From assembly GCF_014495685.1 (NCBI RefSeq), contig NZ_JACTVI010000027.1:1-64000 (forward strand): a DNA stretch of 64,000 nt, read 5' to 3'. Of the stretch, positions 7,796 through 17,111 are shown piece by piece. Within the stretch, counting starts at the first letter, position 1; every line of letters starts with the position of its first letter. Position numbers and translations under genes: made by a program. The notes below the pieces were generated by a model. The model saw only the letters and a program-made list of their open reading frames with translations. It was not told where the DNA came from and did no database searches. This DNA is from Streptomyces sp. TRM68367. GTDB taxonomy: Bacteria > Actinomycetota > Actinomycetes > Streptomycetales > Streptomycetaceae.

Positions 7796-8827
7796 GTGGA
7801 AATCTCGGCCGCCGGGCGTCTCGAGGTTCGTATCACCGCAGCTGACGTGGGCAAACGAGTCTCCGTACGACGGTTGAGCGAACCTGAAGTCACGGAAGAG
7901 AAGTTTACTGACACGGTGGGTGTTCTCACATCATGGGACGACGGTGTGCTGCTGATCACACGGAAGAGCGGCGAGTCCGTCCGCATCCCGGAGACCTCAC
8001 TGGTTGCGGGCAAGGTGGTCCCCTCCGCTCCGGCGCGTCGCCGCGGTCCCGCCGCCTCGTACGAGGAGCTGGCCCGGGCGTCCGCGCGGTCCTGGCGGCC
8101 CGTGGAGAGCGAGCGGCTGGGTGAGTGGGAGCTGCGGGCGGCCTCCGGATTTACCCGGCGGGCCAATTCCGTGCTGCCGCTCGGCGACCCCGGCCTGCCG
8201 CTGGACGAGGCGCTGGCCGCCGTACGGCGCTGGTACGGCGAGCGCGGGCTGCCCGCGTGCGTGCAGACCGCGACCGGCGCCGAGGGCACGCAGGAGCTGC
8301 TGTGCGCGGAGCTGGAGCAGCGGGGGTGGGTGCGGGAGGTGACCGCCGAGCTGTGGACCGGCGCCCTGGCGCCCGTCGCCGACCGGGCCGAGCCACCGTC
8401 CGGGATCGTGCTGGCCCGGGCGGCCGACGAGGCGTGGCTGGCGCGCTACCAGCGCAAGGGCGTGAGCGAGGTGGCGTTGCGGGTGCTGGGGAGCGGGCCG
8501 TCGGTGTGGTTCGCGACCGTGCCCGGCCTCGCGGAAGGGGAGGCTCCGGCGGCGATCGGGCGGTGTGTCGTGGACGGGCGGTGGGCCGGGTTCGCCGCGG
8601 TCGAGGTGGATCCTCGGCTGCGGCGGCGCGGACTCGCCACCGGTGTGATGGCCGCGCTGGCCCGGCAGGCCCTCGACGAGGGTGCGTCGGCGGCGTGGCT
8701 GCAGGTCGAGGAGGACAACCCGGGGGCGCGGGCGCTGTACGCCGGGATGGGCTTCGCGGCGCACCACGCGTACCACCACTACCGCGAGCCACAGGCCGGC
8801 GACGACGGGCGGTACGAATCGCCGTGA
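7796..8827 (+). CDS. GNAT acetyltransferase with N-terminal extra domain
   Basis: A 343-residue protein. Residues 1-75 form a small beta-rich segment (VEISAAGRLEVRI... IPETSLVAGKVV). The C-terminal 110 residues carry a GNAT fold with the acetyl-CoA loop VDPRLRRRGLATGVMAAL and the usual terminal LYAGMGF. The substrate is unknown. The GTG at 7796 is chosen because AGGAGGGG lies 11 bases upstream; a TTG at 7760 would place that site inside the gene. The stop overlaps the start of the next gene (GTGA), so the two are probably co-translated. Confidence 0.8.
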   Translation: MEISAAGRLEVRITAADVGKRVSVRRLSEPEVTEEKFTDTVGVLTSWDDGVLLITRKSGESVRIPETSLVAGKVVPSAPARRRGPAASYEELARASARSWRPVESERLGEWELRAASGFTRRANSVLPLGDPGLPLDEALAAVRRWYGERGLPACVQTATGAEGTQELLCAELEQRGWVREVTAELWTGALAPVADRAEPPSGIVLARAADEAWLARYQRKGVSEVALRVLGSGPSVWFATVPGLAEGEAPAAIGRCVVDGRWAGFAAVEVDPRLRRRGLATGVMAALARQALDEGASAAWLQVEEDNPGARALYAGMGFAAHHAYHHYREPQAGDDGRYESP

Positions 8828-9696
8828 GGGGGCACGAAGCAGCTATGGGTCCGCCCTATCCCCCGTCCGCGGAGCGGTCCGCCGAAGTGCGCCGGCGGTT
8901 CGCCGACGAGGCGCGGTCCGAGCGGCCCGATGTGTCGACACTGTGCCTGCTGGTGGGGGCGGAGGCGGACAGGGCGCTGGACGAGGCGGGCATCGACTCG
9001 GCGCAGGTCGAGCTGGACCGGCTCGCGGGGCTGCTGCCGTACCGGCCGGGCGGGCCGCGGGCCTGGGCGGTGGCGCTGCGGGAGCTGCTCGGGGAGCGGT
9101 GCGGTTTTCACGGGACGCCGGCCGACTACCGGCGGCTGGAGTCGTCGCTGCTGCATGAGGTGCTGGGGCGGCGGCGCGGGTTGCCGATCTTGTTGTCGGT
9201 GGTGTGGATGGAGGTGGCGCGCAGGGCGGGGGCGCCGGTGTACGGGGTGGCTCTGCCGGGGCATTTCGTGGTCGGGTTCGGGGCGGCTGAGGAGCAGGTG
9301 CTGGCGGATCCGTTCGACGGGGGGCGGGTGATGACGGGGGCCGATGCGGAGTTTCTGGTGGCCGGGGCTACGGGGACGCGGCTGGATCCGTCGATGCTGG
9401 CGCCGGCCGATCCGTTGGATGTGGTGCGGCGGATTCTGAACAACGTGCGGGCGTGGGCCACGGCGCGGCCGGAGCGGTCGGATGTGGCGTTGTGGGGGGT
9501 TGAGCTGGCGTTGCTGTTGCCTTCACATCCGGCGCGGTTGCGCTATGAGCGGGGGAAGTTGCTGGTGCAGCGGGGTGACTTCGCCGATGGAGCCGCGGAG
9601 TTGGAGGCGTATGCCGGCGTGGTGGCCGAGGTTGACCTTGCCGCCGCTGAGCGGGTGCGGGGGGAGGCTCGGATGGCTCGGGCGATGTTGAATTAG
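8824..9696 (+). CDS. SirB1-type transglutaminase-like protein
   Basis: A 290-residue cytoplasmic protein of the SirB1/transglutaminase-like family. The core shows GRRRGLPILLSVVWMEVA, then YGVALPGHFVVGF and LADPFDGG; the His and Asp of a papain-like triad are visible, but the usual Cys position is not, so activity is uncertain. The C-terminus is TPR-like. The GTG at 8824 overlaps the stop of the GNAT gene; an ATG at 8845 behind AGGGGG is an alternative. Function in actinobacteria is not known. Confidence 0.8.
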   Translation: MRGHEAAMGPPYPPSAERSAEVRRRFADEARSERPDVSTLCLLVGAEADRALDEAGIDSAQVELDRLAGLLPYRPGGPRAWAVALRELLGERCGFHGTPADYRRLESSLLHEVLGRRRGLPILLSVVWMEVARRAGAPVYGVALPGHFVVGFGAAEEQVLADPFDGGRVMTGADAEFLVAGATGTRLDPSMLAPADPLDVVRRILNNVRAWATARPERSDVALWGVELALLLPSHPARLRYERGKLLVQRGDFADGAAELEAYAGVVAEVDLAAAERVRGEARMARAMLN

Positions 9697-9724
9697 GGGT
9701 CCTAGCACTCTGAGCGCCAGATGA

Positions 9725-9868
9725 GGTCGCGTGGTCTGGTGCCGTGCATCGCAAGGCGCCGGAGAGCCCTCGATGGGGGTGCCCCGGCTCGGGCGGAGCC
9801 GAGAGTGGGGGAGGAGCTACTGGGGCTTTTCGGCAACGCGGCGAGGTGCGGTGCCAGGCCGCGCGACC
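9725..9868. repeat. MITE-like element with 45-base inverted ends
   Basis: The left arm 9725-9769 (GGTCGCGTGGTCTGG...) and the right arm 9823-9868, read on the other strand (GGTCGCGCGGCCTGG...), align along about 45 bases at roughly three-quarters identity. The 53-base centre holds the GC element GGGGGTGCCCC ... GCCGAGAG ... GGGGGAGG. The element fills most of the 312-base gap 9697-10008, which has no credible gene. Its form suggests a non-autonomous transposable element or a structured RNA. Confidence 0.65.
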
Positions 9869-10008
9869 CGCGACCACGATCGACGGCTGGCTGACGACGG
9901 CGGCGCCGGCGGTCTTGTCATACGGCGGCAGCAGTCCGGGGCGGTGGGTCCCGTACGACCACGAAGGGCGCCCGAGGAGTCCCGGATGCCCTGTGCCGTG
10001 CGCGCGGA

Positions 10009-12519
10009 CTAGCTCGGGTTCGTCTTGATGACCGCGACCCGGTCGGTCGTGCTCACCAGGGCCTGCCGCAGGGCGACGTAGACGTCCTGGGGGGTGACGG
10101 GCGTCTTCTTGCCGTCGGCCCGGGTGATGAGCACACCGTCGAACGCCTGGCCGTAGAGCTGCTTCAGGGCGGCCAGGTCGGGCTTCTCGACCAGCTTGCC
10201 GTTGACGGCCGTCACCCTGAGGAACTTCCACAGCGACTTCTCAGGGCTCATCGGGACCGAGTGTTCCGCATCGGTCTCCACCGTCACGTTGGCCGACATG
10301 GCCGGCTCGGCGAACTCCTTCATCATCCGGTCGACCTCGGCCTTGGTGACCTTCGGCTGCTGGGTGGTGGTCGGGACCGCCACCGCGGGCGCCGTACCGG
10401 TCTCCACCTGGGTGCGGTACGCCTCCTCGACCGCCTCGGTCGACTGGGCGACGTCGATGCCCTTGCCCGCCTTGCCGTACACGGGGACGGCCTTGCCGGG
10501 CTCGAACCTGATCGTGCCCTCGGTGACCGAGCCGGAACCGCCGGCCGCGTTCTCCAGGGCGGCCTTCAGCTTCTCCTCGTCGACGGGCATGACCGGTTCG
10601 ACGACCCGGTGGTTGCCGAACAGCGAGCCGACCACGGAGACCGGGTTGTAGTCGCTCTGCGCGGCCGTGCTGGCCGTGGTCTGCATGTCGAACTGGAGCC
10701 CGGCCTGGTCGGGCCTGAGCTCGACGGCCTTGCCGTTCACCGACAGCTTCAGCGGCTTGTTCACACGGGCGTCGAAGGCGTCGTCGAGCTTCTTCACGGC
10801 GTCGTCGCGGGTGCCGCCGCCGATGTCGACGCCGAGCACGGTGGTGCCCTTGGGCACGTCGGAGCGGTTCATCAGCAGTCCGGCGCCGTACAAGCCGCCG
10901 GCCACGACGATCACGCCGACGCCGAGCAGTGTCAGCTTGCTGCGGCCCTTTTTCGCCGGCTTCGCGGAGCCCGCCGGGGTCTGCGAGACCGGTTCGGGCA
11001 GCTTCGGGGGCGTGTGCGGCACGGGTCCGTCGCCGGGCGCGCCCGGGCCGAACGGCGAGTTCGCGCCAGGCGGGACGACCGGGATACCGCTGGTGACGGT
11101 GTGCCCGGAGACGTTGTCCGGGTTGCCGTAGGGGAGGTTGTCCGGTTCGGGGGCCGGCTTCTGCGGGGTGAGGATCGCGGTGTCGTCACTCATGCCGCCG
11201 CCGGGGCCACCCGGGGTGCGAGGACCGCCGGGACCGCCGAGGGTGCCGGGGCCTCCGGGGCCGCCAGGCGCGCCGGGGCGGCCGCCCGGCTCGTCGAAGC
11301 TGCCGGGGCCGCCAGGGGTGCCGGGACCGCCCGGTCCGCCCGGGTGGCCGCCCGCCTCATGGAAAGCGCCGGGAACACCGGGGCCGCCGGGCCCGCCTGG
11401 GCCGCCGCTCGCCGACGTCACCCTCGGGCCGTCCCCGGTGACCGGGCCGCCGGTCGGGCCCGCGGGGCCCTGCGAGCCACCCGGGCCGCCGCGACCGCCG
11501 TGGCCGCCACGGCCGCCCGGCTCGTCGAAGCTGCCGGGGCCGCCCTGGCCGCCGTAACCGTCCTGGCCACCGAAGCTGCCCCGACCGCCCAGGCCATCCT
11601 GACCGCCGTAGTCCTGGCCACCGAAGCCGTCCTGGCCACCGAAGCCGTCCTGGCCGTCCCGGCCACCCAGGCCGTCCCGGCCGCCGTAGGAGTCCTGACC
11701 GCCGCGTCCGACGGGGCCGCCCTGCTCGTCCTCCGAGAAGTACGGCAGGTCGTCGCGGCGCGGCTCGGCGCCGCCCGGGCCGGGGCGCGAGCCGTTGCCC
11801 AGCGGGCCCGCCGCCAGCGCCTCGGTGACGTCGAAGGAGCCGGTGCCGCCGCCGTGCCCGGGCGCCACGGGGCCGCCGGTCGCGCCGGGGAGCCCGGCGC
11901 CGTTCATGCTGCCGCCGGGGCGGGAGCCGTTCGCCCCGCCCGGCCGGGAGCCACCCGGCACGCTCATGGAGCCGACCACGCCTCCGGGCCGGCCGCCGGC
12001 CGCACCACCCGCGCCGGAACCGGACGCACCCGCGCCCGCGCCCGCGCCCGCGCCCGGCCCAGACATACCCGCACCCGAACTGCCGGACTGACCGGCGCCG
12101 TTGGTGATGCCGCTGCCCTGACCGCCCTTGCTCGCCGGGGACTTGCGTGGCGCGAACCAGTCGCTGGTCGGCTTCTCCTCGGCCGGCCGCGCGGGCTCCG
12201 CTGGCGCCTGGACGGTACTCATGGACGTGATGTCGCCCGGCGCCGACGCCTCCGCGTCGGTGTCACCGCCGTCCTCCGCCTCCCCGACGGGCTTGCGCAC
12301 GACGACCGGCGGAATGGGCCGTGATCCGGGGATGTTGATCCGGATCCGGGTGGTCAGCGTGGTTTCGGTCTTGCGGTCCTCCGGCCGCGAGCCCGAGCGG
12401 CCCGCATCCGTACCGTCATCGGAAGCCGTGGGGGTACCGTACGGCGGCGTCCCCGAGGGGTATGCGGCTCCGCCGCGCCCGTTGGGCCCGGAGGACGGTG
12501 TGTCAGTTTCACGACTCAA
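10009..12519 (-). CDS. Peptidoglycan-binding-domain membrane protein with long disordered N-terminus
   Basis: An 836-residue protein. Residues 1-520 are Gly/Pro-rich and disordered, with tandem GGQDG(F/Y) units (DNA 11520-11710) and collagen-like GPGGPGG runs (DNA 11195-11420). One transmembrane helix follows (LTLLGVGVIVVAGGLYGAG, about 530-552). The extracellular C-terminal 280 residues resemble the PG_binding_4 domain of VanW-family proteins (TTVLGVDIGGGTRDDAVKKL, FEPGKAVPVYGKAG). No VanW domain follows, so it is shorter than many relatives. The TTG at 12519 follows GGGAGAACC. A role in wall sensing or attachment is inferred. Confidence 0.75.
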   Translation of the reverse strand: MSRETDTPSSGPNGRGGAAYPSGTPPYGTPTASDDGTDAGRSGSRPEDRKTETTLTTRIRINIPGSRPIPPVVVRKPVGEAEDGGDTDAEASAPGDITSMSTVQAPAEPARPAEEKPTSDWFAPRKSPASKGGQGSGITNGAGQSGSSGAGMSGPGAGAGAGAGASGSGAGGAAGGRPGGVVGSMSVPGGSRPGGANGSRPGGSMNGAGLPGATGGPVAPGHGGGTGSFDVTEALAAGPLGNGSRPGPGGAEPRRDDLPYFSEDEQGGPVGRGGQDSYGGRDGLGGRDGQDGFGGQDGFGGQDYGGQDGLGGRGSFGGQDGYGGQGGPGSFDEPGGRGGHGGRGGPGGSQGPAGPTGGPVTGDGPRVTSASGGPGGPGGPGVPGAFHEAGGHPGGPGGPGTPGGPGSFDEPGGRPGAPGGPGGPGTLGGPGGPRTPGGPGGGMSDDTAILTPQKPAPEPDNLPYGNPDNVSGHTVTSGIPVVPPGANSPFGPGAPGDGPVPHTPPKLPEPVSQTPAGSAKPAKKGRSKLTLLGVGVIVVAGGLYGAGLLMNRSDVPKGTTVLGVDIGGGTRDDAVKKLDDAFDARVNKPLKLSVNGKAVELRPDQAGLQFDMQTTASTAAQSDYNPVSVVGSLFGNHRVVEPVMPVDEEKLKAALENAAGGSGSVTEGTIRFEPGKAVPVYGKAGKGIDVAQSTEAVEEAYRTQVETGTAPAVAVPTTTQQPKVTKAEVDRMMKEFAEPAMSANVTVETDAEHSVPMSPEKSLWKFLRVTAVNGKLVEKPDLAALKQLYGQAFDGVLITRADGKKTPVTPQDVYVALRQALVSTTDRVAVIKTNPS

Positions 12520-12676
12520 GGCAGGTTCTCCCGGTTGGCTCCGCCGCCCCACACGACCTCACTGCGGGCGGCTCGGCGGCGCGCACCACCATACTGGCCA
12601 CTACTCGCCCGTACGCCAGGACCGCTGGGGAAACCCACACGGGACCCGCACGCGCGCGTTATGGCGAAGTAGTACG

Positions 12677-13087
12677 TCACTTGCCAAGTCGGACGTGACC
12701 GTCGTCCGGTTGCCGCCCCGGAGCGAGGGTGGCACACATCACAGCCACGGCGATGCCGCCGAGCAGGAAGACATAGGAGCCCCCTTCCGCGGCGAAGAGG
12801 AAGTCGCCCTCGGGCCGGCTGGCGGTGAGCAGGATGACTGCGAGCATCCAGCCGACGGCCGGTGCGATCGCCCCGCCCCGGCGGCCGGAGGCGCGGGCCG
12901 CGCCCAGGCAGAGGCCGGCCTCTCCGGCCAGGGCGAGCAGCAGCCCGCCCGGGAACCACGCGGGCTGCACCAGCGCCCCGGCCACCCCGACCACGGCGCC
13001 GAGCACGAAGAGCCCCAGGTAGGCGACGATCCGCCCGGCGGAGGGCGGCCGCATCGGCTGGGCGAGCATCGAACCCCGGTCGCTCAT
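12677..13087 (-). CDS. Four-helix membrane protein (DUF6113-like)
   Basis: A 136-residue hydrophobic protein with about four transmembrane helices (IVAYLGLFVLGAVVGVAGAL, GGLLLALAGEAGLCLG, AIAPAVGWMLAVILL, VFLLGGIAVAVMCATL). The ATG at 13087 overlaps the mshB stop (ATGA) and is preceded by GAGGAGGCG inside mshB, so it is translationally coupled to mycothiol synthesis. This association is common in Streptomyces. Transport or protein-protein roles are guesses. Confidence 0.8.
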   Translation of the reverse strand: MSDRGSMLAQPMRPPSAGRIVAYLGLFVLGAVVGVAGALVQPAWFPGGLLLALAGEAGLCLGAARASGRRGGAIAPAVGWMLAVILLTASRPEGDFLFAAEGGSYVFLLGGIAVAVMCATLAPGRQPDDGHVRLGK

Positions 13088-13998
13088 GACGCCTCCTCGG
13101 CCGACGGATCGGCGATTGCGGCGAACAGGTCCGTCTCCCATGTGTCCGAGGCGCTCGGCCGGCCTCCGGCCGGGGGGACCCCCGTCTCGCTTCGCTCGCC
13201 GCGCACCAACTCGTAGTACTCCGTGCTGAGGATGGGCTGCGCGAGTTCGTTGGAGAGCGCGAAATACGGGTCGGCCACCTCGATCTGCGTGGCGTGCGCG
13301 CGCATCGCGGCGGCCTTGGCGGCGGCGTGCGCGGTGCCGTCGACGGTGGTGGTGATCCGCTCGTCGGCGACGAGCCCGGGAACGTCGTCGAGCGTGGCCG
13401 TCTTGGTGAAGGGCAGGCCCGCGAGGTCGTCCTGGAGGCGGGCGAAGGACTGCCCGGCCACGGACCGGGGCACCCGGTTCCAGTAGATCCGGTCGACCGG
13501 GCAGCCCGCCTCGGCGGCGAGGCCGGCGGCGCGCATGGCGACGCGGTGGGCCTGGATGTGGTCGGGGTGGCCGTAGCCGCCGTTGTCGTCGTAGGTGACG
13601 AGGACCTGGGGGCGCACCTCGCGGATCACCTCGACGAGGTGGGCGGCGGCCTCGTCGACGTCCGCCTGCCAGAAGCAGGCGGGGTCGTCGTTGTCGGGCA
13701 GGCCCATCATCCCGGAGTCGCAGTAGCGCCCGGCGCCGCCGAGCAGCCGGTGGTCCGTGACGCCGAGCTCGTGCATCGCGGCGGCCAGCTCGCCCAGGCG
13801 GTACTGGCCCAGGGCGGCGCCGGTCAGGTGCGCGAGGCCGGGCGGGATGACCTCGCCGCGCTCACCGAGGGTGCAGGTGACCAGCGCCACATGGGCTCCC
13901 TCGGCCGCGTACCGGGCCATGGTGGCGCCGTTGTTGATCGACTCGTCGTCCGGGTGCGCGTGCACCAGCAGCAGACGCCGGGAGGGCAGATCCGTCAT
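13084..13998 (-). CDS. mshB: GlcNAc-inositol deacetylase of mycothiol synthesis
   Basis: MshB deacetylates 1-D-myo-inositol-GlcNAc to GlcN-inositol, the second committed step of mycothiol biosynthesis. The 304-residue LmbE-fold protein has the zinc motif HAHPDDES (about residues 13-20) and GYGHPDHIQAH (about 145-155). The ATG at 13998 follows GGTGGGG. Near the C-terminus (GERSETGVPPAGGRPS, DNA about 13160-13205) a GC-palindrome-derived peptide seems to have been inserted in frame, just after the conserved YYELVRG. The gene is coupled to the downstream membrane protein. Confidence 0.95.
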   Translation of the reverse strand: MTDLPSRRLLLVHAHPDDESINNGATMARYAAEGAHVALVTCTLGERGEVIPPGLAHLTGAALGQYRLGELAAAMHELGVTDHRLLGGAGRYCDSGMMGLPDNDDPACFWQADVDEAAAHLVEVIREVRPQVLVTYDDNGGYGHPDHIQAHRVAMRAAGLAAEAGCPVDRIYWNRVPRSVAGQSFARLQDDLAGLPFTKTATLDDVPGLVADERITTTVDGTAHAAAKAAAMRAHATQIEVADPYFALSNELAQPILSTEYYELVRGERSETGVPPAGGRPSASDTWETDLFAAIADPSAEEAS

Positions 13999-14024
13999 GG
14001 ACCCCACCCTAAGTCCCGGGGATG

Positions 14025-14219
14025 TCAGAACTTGATGCTGCCGATCATCCCCGCGATGTTGTTCGTCAGCTCGCTGATCGTCGGGGCGACGGTCGAGGAG
14101 GCGAGGTAGAAGCCCAGGAGCATGCACACGATCGCGTGCCCCGCCTTGAGCCCTGACTTCTTGATCAGAAGGAACACGATGATCGCCAGCAGCACCACCG
14201 CCGAAATCGAGAGTGCCAC
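14025..14219 (-). CDS. 64-residue conserved membrane protein
   Basis: A small protein with two hydrophobic helices (ISAVVLLAIIVFLLI and HAIVCMLLGFYLASSTVAPT) joined by a KKSGLKAG turn, then an amphipathic tail ending GSIKF. A GTG start at 14219 stands behind a very good TTTGGAGGTGAG ribosome site, which together with its distinct composition argues that it is real. It is upstream of mshB on the same strand. No family function is known to me. Confidence 0.8.
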   Translation of the reverse strand: MALSISAVVLLAIIVFLLIKKSGLKAGHAIVCMLLGFYLASSTVAPTISELTNNIAGMIGSIKF

Positions 14220-14404
14220 GGCGGCTCACCTCCAAAGAACCCAGGGACGTGGGGGGTCGGACTATGGGAGCAGTAGTCAGTGCAGATAACCGTACTGGCC
14301 AGCGGGTTCATACCCACTATGCGCTAGTGATCATAACTATCCATACGCGCGCATCGACTGGCGCACAGCCGCACAAGGGGGCGCATGGCCAATATGGTCG
14401 GGGC

Positions 14405-16522
14405 ATGACCACCGAGGCTGACTCCTTCCCCCGACGGCACGCCCGGACCCAGCGGTTCACGCTCGGCGCGCCGCGTTCGTTCACCGTGGCGCCCGACGGT
14501 TCGCGTGTCGTGTTCCTGCGCTCCAGTTCCGGTACGGACCGGGCGAGTTCGCTGTGGGTCCTCGACACGGAGAACGGCGCGGAGCGCGTGGCCGCGGACC
14601 CGCGCGCTCTGCTGGGCGGCGCCTCGGAAGACCTCCCGCCCGAGGAGCGGGCACGCCGCGAGCGCAGCCGCGAGGGCGGCGCGGGCATCGTCGGCTACGC
14701 CACCGACACGGCCGTCGAGCTGGCGTCTTTCGCCTTGTCAGGGCGGCTTTTCGCGGCGGAGCTGCGGGCCGGTACGGCACGTGAACTCCCCGTCGCCGGG
14801 CCGGTGATCGACCCGCGCCCCTCCCCCGATGGACGGCACGTGGCGTACGTCGCGCAGGGCGCCCTGCGCGTGGTGGGCGCCGAGGGCGAGGGCGACCGGG
14901 CGCTGGCCGAGCCGGAGTCGGAGGGGGTGTCGTACGGGCTGGCGGAGTTCATCGCGGCCGAGGAGATGGGACGTTCCCGGGGCTTCTGGTGGGCGCCGGA
15001 GTCGGACCGGCTGCTCGTGGCGCGGGTGGACGACACACCGGTCAGCCGGTGGTGGATCTCCGATCCGGCGCATCCGGAGCGGGAGCCGCAGCGGGTGGCG
15101 TACCCGGCGGCGGGGACCGGGAACGCGGCGGTACGGCTCTTCGTGATCGGTCTGGACGGGGTGCGCACGGAGGTCGTCTGGGACCGGGCGCGGTACCCCT
15201 ATCTGGCACATGTGCACTGGTCAGCGGCTGGTGCGCCGCTGCTGCTCGTCCAGGCGCGGGACCAGCGCAGCCAGCTGTTCCTGGCCGTGGCCCCGGAGTC
15301 GGGGGCGACCCGGATGGTGCACGCGGACGAAGATCCAACATGGCTGGAACTTTTCGCCGGGGTGCCGCGCTGGAGCCCGTCCGGGCAACTCGTGCGGATC
15401 GCGGACGAGGGCGGTGCGCGGGTGCTCACGGTGGGAGAACGCCCGCTCACGGGGCCACAGTTGCACGTCCGGGCGGTGCTGGACGTGTCCGACGAGGACG
15501 TACTCATCTCGGCCTCGGCGGGCGAGGAGGCGGCCGAGCCGGAGACGGGTCAGGTGCACCTGTACCGGGTGAACGAGCTCGGCGTGGAGCGCCTGTCGCA
15601 GGAGCCCGGCGTGCACTCGGCGGTGCGGACCGGGGGCGTGACCGTGCTGGCGTCCGTGACGCTCGATCGGCCGGGCGCCCATGTACGGGTCCTGCGCGAC
15701 GGCAAGCAGGTGGCGACGGTTCCTTCGTACGCCGAAGATCCCGGTATGTCCCCGCGCGTGCGGCTCACCGAGGGGGGCGCACGCCGCATCCCGTGCGCCG
15801 TGCTTATGCCTCGGGACTACGCCGGTGACACCCCCCTGCCGGTCTTGATGGACCCGTACGGTGGCCCCCACGGCGCGCGTGTGCTTGCCGCGCACAACAC
15901 CCACCTGACCTCGCAGTGGTTCGCCGACCAGGGCTTCGCGGTGATCGTCGCCGACGGCCGCGGGACGCCCGGCCGCTCCCCCGCCTGGGAGAAGGCTGTC
16001 CACCACGACTTCACGGTGTCGCTGGACGACCAGGTGGAGGCGCTCCAGGATCTGGCGAAGTCCCACCCCCTGGACCTGTCCCGGGTGGCGATCCGCGGCT
16101 GGTCCTACGGCGGCTGGCTCGCGGGCCTGGCCGTCCTGCGCCGCCCGGACGTCTTCCACGCGGGCATCGCCGGCGCCCCGGTCACGGACTGGCGCCTCTA
16201 CGACACCCACTACACCGAGCGCTACCTGGGCACGCCAAACGGGCAGCCGACGGCATACGCCCACAGCTCACTGGTCACCGACGAGGGCCTGTCCTCCCCC
16301 GCCGCACCGCACCGCCCGCTGATGATCGTGCACGGCCTGGCCGACGACAACGTGGTCGCCGCCCACACCCTGCGCCTCTCCTCGGCCCTGCTGGCAGCGG
16401 GCCGCCCGCACGAGGTCCTGCCCCTCTCGGGCGTCACGCACATGACCCCACAGGAACAGGTCGCGGAGAACCTGCTGCTGCTACAGGTGGACTTCCTGAA
16501 GCGGTCACTGGGGCTCACGTAA
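14405..16522 (+). CDS. S9-family prolyl oligopeptidase / DPP IV-like peptidase
   Basis: A 705-residue cytoplasmic serine peptidase (no signal peptide). An N-terminal beta-propeller of DPP IV type (about residues 20-440) is followed by an alpha/beta hydrolase domain with the nucleophile motif GWSYGGWLAG (Ser about 566), HGLADDNV (Asp about 646) and SGVTHMT (His about 678). The ATG at 14405 gives the family length; upstream in-frame codons look non-coding. The 185-base divergent gap before it is AT-rich (TAGTGATCATAACTATCCAT). A hairpin terminator follows the stop. Confidence 0.9.
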   Translation: MTTEADSFPRRHARTQRFTLGAPRSFTVAPDGSRVVFLRSSSGTDRASSLWVLDTENGAERVAADPRALLGGASEDLPPEERARRERSREGGAGIVGYATDTAVELASFALSGRLFAAELRAGTARELPVAGPVIDPRPSPDGRHVAYVAQGALRVVGAEGEGDRALAEPESEGVSYGLAEFIAAEEMGRSRGFWWAPESDRLLVARVDDTPVSRWWISDPAHPEREPQRVAYPAAGTGNAAVRLFVIGLDGVRTEVVWDRARYPYLAHVHWSAAGAPLLLVQARDQRSQLFLAVAPESGATRMVHADEDPTWLELFAGVPRWSPSGQLVRIADEGGARVLTVGERPLTGPQLHVRAVLDVSDEDVLISASAGEEAAEPETGQVHLYRVNELGVERLSQEPGVHSAVRTGGVTVLASVTLDRPGAHVRVLRDGKQVATVPSYAEDPGMSPRVRLTEGGARRIPCAVLMPRDYAGDTPLPVLMDPYGGPHGARVLAAHNTHLTSQWFADQGFAVIVADGRGTPGRSPAWEKAVHHDFTVSLDDQVEALQDLAKSHPLDLSRVAIRGWSYGGWLAGLAVLRRPDVFHAGIAGAPVTDWRLYDTHYTERYLGTPNGQPTAYAHSSLVTDEGLSSPAAPHRPLMIVHGLADDNVVAAHTLRLSSALLAAGRPHEVLPLSGVTHMTPQEQVAENLLLLQVDFLKRSLGLT

Positions 16523-16537
16523 CCCTGCGGGCACGGG

Positions 16538-16576
16538 AGCGGGCCGGGACGACATGGCGCATCCCGGCCCGCTTTT
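16538..16576 (+). terminator. Terminator after the S9 peptidase gene
   Basis: AGCGGGCCGGGA (16538-16549) pairs perfectly with TCCCGGCCCGCT (16562-16573) across a 12-base loop and is followed by TTTT. It lies 16 bases after the stop codon: a classical intrinsic terminator. Confidence 0.85.
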
Positions 16577-16602
16577 ACGGCACCCGCACGGCCGTACGCT
16601 GT

Positions 16603-17111
16603 TCAGCGTGCCGTGTCCGTATTCCGGAACGGCTTCCGCCAAGTTGCCTGCGCGTTAACGCGGTTGGTGCGGGTTTGTACGGCTACGCCCTTCCGCCAGG
16701 GTTCCGCACCCGCCACGAGCCCCACTTCGAAGCCGTCGGTGTTGGCGAGGGAGGCCGCGTAGTGCTGGGGACCGCCGGCGTGGGGGTAGCGGTCGGCGAA
16801 GAGGGGGCCCAGCCGCATGCGGGCGCCTCGGCCGCCAGCCCGTCGGCCGTCTCGCGGCTTCCGGCGTGGAACGCGAGGTGGTTGAGCCCCGGACGCGTCC
16901 GGTCGTGCTCGGTGCCGGTCATCGCCGGGGACTGCTCGACCACGAGGTACGTCGGGCCCAGACGCCAGCTGCGTCCCCGCTCCCACTCTTGGTACGGGCG
17001 GTGGCCGAGGCGGCCGAGGAGCCAGTCCCATTCGCAGGCGGCGCGGGGCAGGCCGGGCACCCACAGCTCGATGTGGTGCAGCAATTCAGCGCCGAACTGC
17101 ACCCGTGGCAC
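16603..17111 (-). pseudogene. VOC (glyoxalase-fold) protein, frameshifted
   Basis: Reading from 17111, frame A encodes ELLHHIELWVPGLPRAACEW through LNHLAFHAGSRETADGL to ACGW. The expected continuation PLFADRYPHAGGPQHYAASL then NTDGFEVGLVA is in another frame from about 16809. The break falls in GGGCCCCC and equals one missing base. The two halves together look like a complete small VOC protein. Either the gene is dead or the base was lost in sequencing. The C-terminal frame runs on to a stop at 16603, beyond the normal family end near 16708. It overlaps the DUF397 gene slightly. Confidence 0.7.

Noticed and set aside
8125..8823. N-terminal extension of the SirB1-like protein
   Set aside because: This part is the +1/+2 shadow of the GNAT gene, and the true start overlaps the GNAT stop codon.
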